Assembly: GCF_001949145.1 (NCBI RefSeq)
Contig: NW_019091384.1
Span: forward strand, 829,214-893,213
DNA length: 64,000 nt
Reading direction: 5' to 3'
From: Acanthaster planci
Taxonomy: Eukaryota; Echinodermata; Asteroidea; Valvatida; Acanthasteridae
Below the pieces are notes generated by a model. The model was given only the letters and a program-made list of their open reading frames with translations, did not search any database and was not told the origin of the DNA. Below are positions 29,901 to 41,900 of the stretch, piece after piece (position 1 is the stretch's first letter; every line of letters begins with the position of its first letter). A program made the translations under genes and the position numbers.

Positions 29901-32900
29901 TCAACGGTTAAAACAAACGGAACCAGACTCTAGTTCTTGTTATCTTCATTACCTTAGCAGCAATTCCCTTGTGGATCTGAAGTAACGTGTGTACCAATCT
30001 GAGCAGGCCAATGGCTAGACCGCACGACGAGTCTTTCCTCACCGATGGGTAGTTTCTCTCATGGTTATGAGGGTCACAACCAAGATCAGGTAATGATGGT
30101 GCACATGTTGATACCTCCTCTTCTCTGAACCGTAGCGTGGATTGAAGTCTGCAGAAATTTCATAACAGATGTACTGAATTTATCAACCAACAAAAGGGCT
30201 AGACCATGCAATAACCCCTTTGAGAGATTGTGGGTTATGTGAAATTGTTGAAATGTTTAAGGATTTCAAAATGCCAAGAAACGGTAAGGCACTGGAGCAC
30301 ACAAAACGGAGGGGTGGAGAAACTTGGTGGAACATCAACTCCTACATGGCATCAGCCAAACTTACTTGAGATTGACCATGACATTGTAGAAGGTAGCTGA
30401 GGTCATGAAGGGTACCAGTGAATAGTAAACCAACTTCTCAACATTCTGCAAGCATTCTACTGGCCGGTAACAAGTCTGACAAGGAGACAGAAAGTCGGGC
30501 ATGGGAATGATATAACATCAGTGGCTTGCCTTCCTTAAAATAACACTCTGAACAAGAGAACAACTTGACAAGAACGTGTGAGAAACGATGAATTTTGCAA
30601 AGAAGCGGTAAGACAAAACTCAAGGACAAAGAAAAGAAGAGGGTCAAAGCCAACACGGTATAATTTCACACAAAATTTACAGCTGAAATTTCAAAATGTA
30701 AATAAATCAGTAAATATACAATTCTGTGAAATGTGCAACAAAGCACACAATGACAGCTAGTTCATCCCACCCCAACCCAGTGAATTTTTTTTACATGATC
30801 AAAACCATCAATGGAACATTTTTAAACTATCCTACACCCTTTACAGTGTTTTTGTTATTATCTTGGATTAGTTCGGCAGCAACTTTTGTTCAGCATATAA
30901 GGAGTGCATGTAGTTCATTACACTTCTTGCACAGATCTTCTAAACACTTGGCAGTGATTGGGCCCAAAGCAAATAAAAGACCCTGGCCTGATGACCAATG
31001 TCTAACGACTCACCTGCTGCGTGTACTTGGCATAGAATGATGCCAGCAGGTTGAGGAGGCAGGAGACCAGGTCCATCACCTCCGCGTCGAGGGTCTGCGT
31101 GGTACCTGTCATCTCACCCAGCCACCTCTGACCGCAGAACTCCAGAGGTGCTTGCAGGCCACAGACGTGGCTCCAGTTGATGCTGGGGGGTGCTGGTTGG
31201 GGCTCTGAGGAGGTAGTCTGTGTCTTGTCATTACTTTTTTGAAGGGAAGAATGTAAAGTGTGAGATAACTTGTGTACGCAATGACAGGTGCTTATGTAGG
31301 TGGTAACATTTTGATCAACCAATTGAATTTTTGACGCTAGGTGCTTCAGAGGTCATGTGGTTCACCAGTACATAACAAGCAGGGGATACTTCCAATGAGG
31401 TATATTTTGTAACTCAAAGAAAAACCAAGCTTAAGAGATATGTGTCGCAGGCTACAGTCAGCTCACAGTAAGGGTACTTGTAGCTAGATAATTTTGTTGA
31501 TAATAATTATGCTTCTTAGGTAACAGATGAAGTACCAGTGCAGGTGCTATGTGTGAGGCACTGGAACCCACTAGGGAATAGATGCAAATATGGAGACAGC
31601 ATTGCTTTGCTTTGAGGTTGATGAACGACACTGGCTAAATTTTACACAACAACGCACTAGCCAGAAAAACGTACAAAAATATTTTTTTCATGTTGAAACA
31701 CCAGTGGAAGGTATTGCATAACATCGGTTTAAGTAGAACATAACTAAAACACATTTGGGAATTTAAATACATTTAAATGTATCTGATCAGTGAAGAAAAT
31801 TACACCAAATTAGGACTGTCAAGGCTGGATTTGAATATCACACTTCAAGACAGTAACATGTACAAACATGAGCCTTGTTACATCACACGAGCACATACCT
31901 CATTGACAACTTGGCCTGCAACTCAGCAGCCGTTCCAGCGACATTCACTACCCCCTCTAGTAAACCAAGGAATGCTGCAGCTCGGTTTATCTGTAACCTA
32001 TGCACTGCAACATCGGACTCTTCCTCTGAAGATGGCAGAGGGTGGACTGACAATCTCTGGAACAGCATAAGTTGCTGCATGAGCAGAGGATAGAGCTCTC
32101 TGTAAGCAAACAAACAAAATGATTTGTAAAAGAGATCTCTGTTTTAAATCATTTCAAGCAAAAAAAAATGTGATCAACAACACCTTGAAATCATACCTTT
32201 AACTTTGAAGTCGATGTCCAACCATTAGGTACAAAATAAAACTAAAACAACGCCAATTCGTGCAAAGCTTCAACAATGCTGACACTACAAAGTCTAACAA
32301 GCTTTGTCACCAACCTGTAGTCATCACAGGCCAGTCCATAACCCACACACACCCGCCACACCTGCAGGCTCGCTGTGCTCAGCTCATATGCCTCAGCAAT
32401 GTTCAGCTGCATATCTGGTGGCTCGACGGATATGTATCGCACAACAGCTGCCATCAGCCTATTACCAGACAGCTGCATGGGAAACAAATTCCACCTGCTG
32501 GCCTAAGACTTAGAGCACCTTGCCAGGTTGTTACTTTGTTAAGGGGACAATCTCTTCTGTTAGGAGGGTTAAGACAAAGTTGTGGGAACAAAATGTTTCC
32601 CCCTAACCTTTGTGATCCAAACAACATCTATGTTCCAACATGGGTATTTTCCTCACAACTACGTAACAACTATGAGTGAACACACAAGAATTCTATTGGG
32701 TTAGACAATGAAACATCTGTTAGCATTAAGCTTGTAAGTGTATTACCTAAATGCCTTTGTAAAAACAAGGCTATGGAATCCTCTATCTAGTGTAACATCA
32801 TCTTGGCAAGTTCAGTCATTGCATGTCTAAGATATGTGTCTCAGTACACAGAAGCCAGGTTGAAGCTGTAAGCTGCATACATCTGTGGCTTTTTCCCTGA

Positions 32901-35900
32901 AAGGCTCAGGGAACACATGTGGCTCATAATGCTCATCTCACCACCAAAGATCGTATAGCGCCTCATAGTGGTACAAGATGGAGAACTTCACTGCAAATAC
33001 ACATAAAACGTTGTAATCGCATAGGCGCCATTTAAGAAAGCGATACGCCTGGGCAATGCACATTACTGCATAGGCGCAGGCGCCACGGCAGGCACATTCC
33101 ACTGATCTCTAATTTACTCAGTGGCACGTTCACCTGGTGAGCCTGCGCCTGAGCTCTACCGTAAACTGCACAGGCGTATCGCTTGCTCAAATGGCGCCCA
33201 TGGTAATTACACCCTTTGAGACAGAGTTATCCATCTTGCGCCTTCGGCGCTATAGGATCTTTGCTCACCACATTCACAAAAAGTCTCAGCAGCTCTAATA
33301 ATGTAGTAAAGTATGAGAATGCCAGTGAGTGTGGGCTGGACATAGGGTCACTTTGATCAACTGCGGGTGTCAGTGACTGGAGGGATGGCTCAGTGTTCAT
33401 AACTTTTTCCTGATTTTTTGGGAAAAAACTTGACCTATGACATATCAAATCTAAGGAACAATGATATCCCACCAGACGTGTGATCCTTCACTCTTCCGAT
33501 GCTGAGGTAACAGTGATATATGTGTCATAGGTCTAGGATAACGAGTTCATACACTGGTTTGTGGAGTAACGGTGATGTATGTGTCATAGGTCTAGGATAA
33601 CGAGTTCATACACTGGTTTGTGGAGTAACGGTGATATATGTGTTATAGGTCTAGGACAACGAGTTCATACACTGGTTTGTGGAGTAACGGTGATGTATGT
33701 GTCATAGGTCTAGGATAACGAGTTCATACACTGGTTTGTGGAGTAACGGTGATGTATGTGTTGTAGGTCTAGGGTAACTAGTTCATACACTGGTTTGTCT
33801 GATTACGTTGTGTCTCGACAAGTGCCGAGGGTAGGCAATGCCAAACTTACAAGAGACGCAGCAATGTTTCTGCCTGCCACGCAAAGGACTTTGACCAGCT
33901 TCATTGCCAAGACCACAGGGTACCCGTACACATCACTCACGACACCCTCTGAAAAAGACAAGGTTCAATGGTTGATCTCACATTCTTTTCAACAGTGATG
34001 CCATTTCACAAGAGCCTCAAGCACATCTTGGACTCGGACTGAATATGTTCAGACTACCATCAATGATCTTGCTAGCCTGACCGTCCAGGTGTGCACTCCA
34101 TTCAACACAAAAGTTGCCACAATTTCACCAAATGCGAAAGTGTTTGCAAAGACTAGAGACTGATTGCATTATTTGAGTATTAATTAGTATAAACGGGAGT
34201 CTTTGAGATGCTCGTAGCAATAGATATACCAGTTCTTTTGTCACAGTCTGGCAAGTGCTCAGAACTATATGCCCATGCTCGAAACAACGCACGCGTGCTC
34301 AGCACTGATAAAAAGATGAGTATATTTGCCGCCACCAAGTGTCTTGAAGTCCCTCTTCAAGTGGAAACTTTTTTTTTCCACATTTCTTGGGAAGTAATGC
34401 ACGTGCAACTGTGCAAAATGATTGAATAAACCAACTGGAAATAATAACTGGATGCATTCTAAGACAAGTAAATCTTTAGCTATAAAGGATGCCAAAGACC
34501 ACTCACCCTGATGTTTCCAAGCCGCTGTCGGCAGAAACTCTCTCAGAATGGTCGGCATGAGACGGGGGCTTTTCATGACCTTGTAAGCAGCTTCCTTGGA
34601 GTGGTGAGAGATTCTCACCAGGATGGCCAAGGCATTGAGGACGACAGGGGCCGGAGGCCGGACTACCTCCAGGATGTAGCGGAGCCTCTGTAGGATCTTC
34701 ATACGCAGAAGACCCTTTGAGGGTAGAATCACAAATACAAGAGACATGAATTGGGCAAGCGCATTTATTTCAATAATTAGATGTTCCCGTTGATAGGACT
34801 GAAAGATTTCTGATTGAATTGGTTTCCTAGGTTTATATATATGTGACCCACCATCCCATCCCAGGCTGAAGTCGGTACTTGTGATGTGGTACAATTCCTC
34901 TCTTTCAGCTTTTTTTTTACAATTTAAAGTGATCAATGTTAAATCAAACTGTCTGCAGTAAGCTTCTTGCGGGTAGTGATGGCTGTGAAACTCCCATGAA
35001 AATCTGAACAGCAGAAGTTCCACTATTTTGGGTTTATGAAGTTACTTACTTCAGCCTGATTTTGGGATGGTGGGTCACATATAACAGATGTGTCAGCTGA
35101 GTGGAAGCAACAAGTTGAAATGTTCAGTGGCATCTTTGGGGGAGACTGTGAGTACTAGCTCAATAATGATAACGCATCGAGTAGTCAATGGGACTGGTGT
35201 TTAAGGCAATCCTCACTCAGTATCTGAACCAGACGTTCTGAAAGCTCCCACTTCATTCACTTGACAGGTTGCATTTGCAGGAGCTGCACTTTGATCCCTC
35301 TTAAAATCAGACTAATTAATAGACACATCGAATTTGTCTATTTAGAAACAGCTTCATTGTCAAATGTAATGATAACCATATGGGCAATAGTTCTGCCATG
35401 TCCTGGTGGAAACATGACAGAAAGGTAAACAGCTACCTGTCCACAGTAAGTTAGTCAATGGCAACTTTTGAAGAAAATTTACACTGACCAGACTGGCCAC
35501 CATACACACAAACCTCTTTTAAATAGTTTAACAGGGGATTAGTTTTCTCTGGTGGATCAAAGAGGGCCACCATGAGTCCCCATTCTGTACTGGCGGGATA
35601 AGTACTTGGTTGCTATGGTTACCTTGATGGCATCCTGCTTAGCAACCTGAGGATCGGACTTATCCTTCTCCTGTATCTCCTCCCCTTCTTCTGTCACATC
35701 CTCCGCATCATTCAGGGAGGAGCCAGGATGCAGGGGTGTGGCCTCCATACCCCGATGCCAATTAAAAACCCTGTCCACAACGATCTACAAAGTAACAAGT
35801 AACACATCTCACATCCATGTATCACTGTACAAACATTTTCAAGATAAGCAAAAGAAGCTCAGTACAGATAATACACAGATTAACCCGTCTGGCCCAATTT

Positions 35901-38900
35901 TATACAGGTGTCCTGCTAAGCATCAAATTACATTCAAGATAACAGGAATGGTTGGGGATCTTTCAGCACTCCAGATTTGGATCCAGAGCTCATGAACACA
36001 GAACAGCATTAGGTACAGAATCTGAAGTCATATGGTACAATAACAGAGTTATATTACACAATAAAGTAAAAAAATATTTGCACTCATAGCCATCACTCGG
36101 AATGCAGTGCAGGATGACTTGGGTACAGGAGACCTGAGATCAAAGTATGATTTCACATCATGGACGAAATCATTACACAAAAGTAATTCTCCAGGCTAAA
36201 TGACTGCCTTTGAACTAAACCACAAAACCTCCCCACCTCGTCCCCTGGTTGTACAAGCAGAGCTGCTAATCCTTCCATAGTTGCTGCAATCACCCCTTCG
36301 TTGCTGTTATCTAGAGACCATCTCAGCAGAAACAGCGCCCCTGCCTCGAGGAGTTTGGGTATCAGGGGCTCTAGGAGCTCCCCACCAAGCTGATTCAGTC
36401 GACACTGTTAAACAAGACGCAACATATGTTACCCTTGTGCCTTTTTCATTTTTCTGTTCTCACTCAAGTTCCTTTGAAAATAGTCAGTAGATTTATTTAA
36501 GTAGTGCAGTCCAGTGCATTAGACTCAAGATCACCTTTTAATTTCATTGACCGTTTGGTTGATCAACTCGATCTCATTCACTGGGACTGGTATTTCTGTC
36601 ATGACATTAACTGTCCCATTTGCCTTGAGCAGAAGCAGGAATTTCATCCTCAAAACTGTGACTGACACCATGTGCACTCCTGAAAAGCAGACGATAAGCT
36701 GCTATTGCTGACAAACAAATTCAACCATAGATTTCCCCTATACAGGTACACAGGCTTAGACAAAAGTTGTCAGCTTACATTATAGATGACCCTTGCGAGT
36801 GTCTGCAGTGCCAATACTCGCTGCTGAGTGACAGCACTACGAGACAAGGTGAACAACTCCTCAAGTGAGTATCCTGGAACCTGTGACAAAACACACACAC
36901 AGGGCACAAACAATCTCAGTGAGTAAGCCTAAAGGCTAAGCTCTACAGGTGAAACTCAACTTCCTAATTCTTTGGCGGCCACATTTTTTATTTGGAAAGA
37001 CATGACTGCACTGCTCAGTGCAGTGCAGAGAGATAAGTGAGAGAGAGAAGGTTGAACATCCCATGCAAAAAGTCAACTGGAATTTTGTATGGATTAAAGA
37101 TGAATGCAAGCTGGACCTGTTTTTGCATAGATTCGGATCGCTATCAGTGATCCAACAGATCAAATGCTACTCTGGGCACGCCAGATGAAAGACGGCGATG
37201 TTTGTTCAGTAGATTTGAAGAACTATTGACCTTTGGAGCAGTATTCCTCACAATTCTTTAAGAATGTATTTTCATGATTAAAAAAAACCAATTAATTAGC
37301 TTTTCCAGGAAATTATACATTGTACCTCATAAAAAATGGCCCTTCTACCAACAAAATCCAAAGCAGAAGACATTTATCTTGTATGACAATATGTTCAATC
37401 AACAGTGAGATTTGTAGTTGTTTGTAATGTTTCTGTTGGCATGAATCTGAATCACAGGATTTGAATCAGAATTTGTGGCAAACCAGGGCCACACTGTCAG
37501 ATCATATTTCATGCCATCTACCAGTACTTTCATTCACTTGCCCAGGCTCAACATTTGCCAACCAGACCACTATTATCGACAGCTGTTGGCTTTAACTGCT
37601 GATTCAATGTCCAAGGTTTCAATCAAACACCAGCTGATGTCTGATCCGACCCGATGTTTTACTGACAAAGTTAAACATGATGTAGGTCTACTCCAAATAA
37701 CACAAAAATAGTGTACTCCCTGTAAAGTGTCAGTTTTAATAACAATAAATTCCTCTAAGTTTCGTTTGCCTTTATTGTCATTGAGTTGAGAGAATAAATT
37801 GTATGCATCAAATCACACGATACCGGTAGCACTCCACACGCAGTGCCCACATAACTCACTCATGTACATGTACAGTATACAGAGTATTAGATAAGCAGTG
37901 ACTATGCCTGGTGCCACAGTCTAGTGCCCTGGCTCCGTTCATGACGTACAACAGAAACTGTACATATGTAAACCGACAGTCTGTGAATTGAGTAGTTGCG
38001 GTACGGATTGCAGGCAGATGTAATTTTCGTGGATACTTTACGTGGGTATCCGTGTAACTGTTCATTTGTCGAACTAAATGAGTAAACCACAGTTTTTATT
38101 CACGCTCATATAAAAATATGAGATTTGTGCTTGAGTGCAGGGTTTGTTCCTTTCTTCAATTTAACATCGACGATCACATCGGTAAGGACAGTCAAATTTT
38201 GCTGATCCAGTGTTTTGCCAATGTTGCTGAACATCACCCCGATCCAATGTCCCATCCAATTATCAGTTGATCCCTTGTCTAATTTAAGAGCATCCTTACT
38301 GGACAGTTTGGATGGGCAAAGTTCAAGCAGTATAGCATTATTGGTTGTCAAGTTCATCACGTCCAAAACACTGAGTTCAGTTTGTTCTATCAACAAGATC
38401 TTGTAACATTAATTTTGGATTTTTGCCCTGCCCAATGTGTATCATAACACTGTATACTCAGTGTTTGCCCACCAAGGCTTGAGATAAAACTACAAGCGTA
38501 CTCGGGTGGGAGGTCATGGGTTCCCGTCCCACCCAAGTACAGTGAAACGTTGCTGTACCGAACACCGCTATACCGAACATTCAGCTGTACCAAACACCGT
38601 CCTTGGCTCCCAATATGCTGTGCACAAAACCTACCGAACATTATGCAGTTGCAAATCAACCGAGATTCGCCACAGCATACATCAGAAATCGATCCTGAGC
38701 AGTAGCTTCATGAGTTTTAGGATAAACTGAATATCAATTTTGTAACTTAAGATTTAACAAAAACAACAACAATAATTAACAGATACATTTCTAGAAACCT
38801 CAAATGTGAATGCAAGGCAAAACATCATGAAAACAGCAAATCATAGTATCACAAGAGGGTGCACTTCAGTTAGACAAGAGAGGGCGCTATTCAAAACGTT

Positions 38901-41900
38901 CGGAATTTAATTTCGCTATAACAAACGACCGCTGTACTGAAATTTAGCGTGGACACCGTCGTGTTCGTTATAGCGGCGTTCCACAGTACACTTGGGGCAA
39001 ACACTGAGTATAAAGTGTTATAACACACCACAAGCAGGCAAAAATCCAAAATTAATTAGCATCTCCCCGGCACAAATCCATCCTTGGCAATCTTGTAACA
39101 TCTAATCTGGCCCGATCTTTACTGTGATCTGCCAGCCTGAGGACACTATCATACCTCCTGCTCTTCTCCATGGTGGTGTAATCCCTCCCTGACCGGTATC
39201 TTGGCATCCCTGGCCACCAGCTGACCGTTGAAGTCAAACCTGGCTTGGGCGCCTTCCTTGGACTTGGCTGAGGGCTTAGGCAGGTCCTTCATCCACTCCA
39301 GCTTCTCCGACTCCACCTGGTCCATGTGGACCCAGGCGTCTTGGACTTGCATAAGAGGTTCAACTGAAGACAGAAATACCAAAAAAAGGCCACGGGGCAG
39401 TTCCATGACAGTATCAGCCCTGCTTAGACTTATCAGAATTTTCAAAATATTGTAATAAAAGTGGTTTCTGAATCAAATTGCGGAAGAATATGTTGTTGCT
39501 GACTTTGTATTGTCACTTTGTCAAGTTGAGTTTTTTGAATTTCAAGTTTTATTGCCAAAATGTCTACATTTTTAGCAGTATATTTTTATATACACCTTTA
39601 GCTGGTCAACTTAATTTTCATCAATCCATATTTCCTGAAGTGAAACCTTTCATTACTGCAGCATATTTGTTTCTGCATCAAGTCAAGTAACAACCTTCAG
39701 CAATAAACAAACTTAATTAAGTTTTTAATAACTACATGTACATGTGGACAAGATCAGATTAAGCCTGACTGATTCCCAGCACAAAGTCAGATCAAAAAGC
39801 TGAAATCCATCTGACTTGCTATTTCAGAATCTCATCACTAACTAGTGATTTTAAAATAATCGCATTAGTTTCACAACATTAGTAACTTCATTCAGTAATT
39901 TGTACAGAAGACAGAATTTGATCACAAACATCAACTGAGCGATTACTCATTTGATGCACATTCACAATTTTCAATAGAAATTATTGGTAGATTTTTAAGT
40001 GTTACCATTCTCGACAGATCCATCATCCATCCTTTCTGGCTCCTTGACTGCATCAGCGACTGCATCATCACTGGACAAACCTACAGCGTCAGCAGTAGGT
40101 TTGTGATCCTTATGACATTCAGGTTGTGACTCATCACAGGCTGACCGGTCTGTCTCCATAGGTTCACTTGTTTCAGCAGAGTTGCCAACGGTTGTCAGTG
40201 AGTCAGATGCAGTGACCGTTGTGGCTGACTTTTGTTTGTGCCTCGACTGGATGAATGATACGAGACTGGGATCTGGGGCAGACAGAAATAACACATGACA
40301 GTTCATTTCAATACTTAGTAAAAACAATACATGGTAACTATTGCGCATGGAAAAAAACCAAGCAAACAGAAAGAAAATCTTTGCACAGAGGCAAACAGTG
40401 ACTGGATACTGATGGGAAATAAACAATAAAATGAACTGATTCCATTATCCATTTCATTCCATGTTTAACCACTTCGTGCCGGGGCATTTTTCAACGTTGA
40501 GGATGCTGAGCCAGCATGACTATCATTTTTTCCGTTTTCAAAATCCTTCAACAATTCATCATTCCATTTAACAGTCGTTTATAGTCACACAGANCAGAGC
40601 CCAGATTGTGCGGTGTTATACAACTGTCTTTTGTTCACGAACCTGGCTCAGTGCGCTACTGACCTCTTTTCAATAGGGGCCAGCTTAGCATGCAGCGGTG
40701 CTGTGTGGCTCATCACTGCGGTGGTGGAGAGCTTTTGTCCCCGGTGGTAATCTGCTTGCTCTAAATACCCCAAACCCTGGTATACGGTTTCAAAATAACA
40801 CTGGATTATCACCACTTTTGAGAGTGAAAAATGCTGGTAATGCCCAGCAGCCTGGTTTTTTGTTCGGAGTACGGTCTTTTGTTACAGGGCCCTGTTTCCT
40901 TTGTCCGAGTTCGGAGACCCCGGCCACACATATAAACCATACGGCTCCGATTTCGGAGTCCCCCGCTGGTAGTGGTTAATAGAAGAACTACCGGGATAAT
41001 CATCTATTTTCACTTGGGTGTTTGATGTAGTACCACTTGAATGCTGTTGGTCTCAAATCTTATCTGGGTCACTGCACGAGGTTGGGGCGCAACTTGTGAA
41101 GATGTCAACTGTTACATGGGTTCCGTAAAAATGAACAGCTCTTTCCCTGCATGTGGATTCCAAAGTGACATAGTTATACACCTTGCAAGACTGAATACAG
41201 AGGTGTGTGTTAGTTTTACAGAGTAAATGACCAACTCTGAAGATCATGAAAGATGGTAACGGTTAACGATGTAACAAGGACATCGTCACAAATTGTGCCC
41301 CAACCTCATGGAATGACCCATCTACTTGTCTTGGATTCATAAAGCTCTCATACCTTGACATCTTAGGGTATACTGTAGAAGTGTGTTTTTGTCTCATTTT
41401 TATTGTTTCTCAGAACAAGTGTGAAATTATATACACAAGTTGCATCATCTGCTTACCAAGTATTGCTTTATCATCTGCTTACCAAGTATTGCTTTATCAT
41501 CTGCTTACCAAGTATTGCTTTATCATCTGCTTACCAAGTATTGCTTTATCATCTGCTTACCAAGTATTGCTTTATCATCTGCTTACCAAGTATTGCTTTT
41601 AGCTTTCTCTGTTCCGCCAGTATTTCTTCCTCTGACATCTTTGATAACAGATCCAGATTGTCACGATTGATCTCCTCCCGGTCCTGACCTGAAGATCCGC
41701 TTATCTCCGCCGATGCACTGATCATGTCGCTCCCCTTGGCTTCCTGCATATCTTTGGGGATGTTTGCTGTCCTTGTGGCTGGTGATCGGGTGGTTGGATG
41801 GTGGGCGGTCACACCAAAACTGGAGGGGGAGGACCTATCAAACTGCCGGGCAAACAAACTCTGCTTCTTTTTGGTCTTGGAGGGAATTGATGCTGGCTAC

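Noticed and set aside
32260-32679. 139-aa plus-strand open frame
   Set aside because: Antisense shadow of RPAP1 exon 14; its sequence has no family match.
34265-35023. 252-aa minus-strand open frame
   Set aside because: It fuses RPAP1 exon 12 with parts of introns 11 and 12 and a MITE; only 34507-34714 is coding.
37850-38070. Possible shared element with 49240-49450 (both have GTATAC and CCAGGCAT-type words)
   Set aside because: Only short scattered matches on either strand; no colinear similarity.
41053-41247. Similar roughly 60-aa frames in both 254-bp MITE copies, as a possible conserved peptide
   Set aside because: The similarity follows from DNA homology; the noncoding arms are equally alike, and no start or stop conservation beyond the element is evident.
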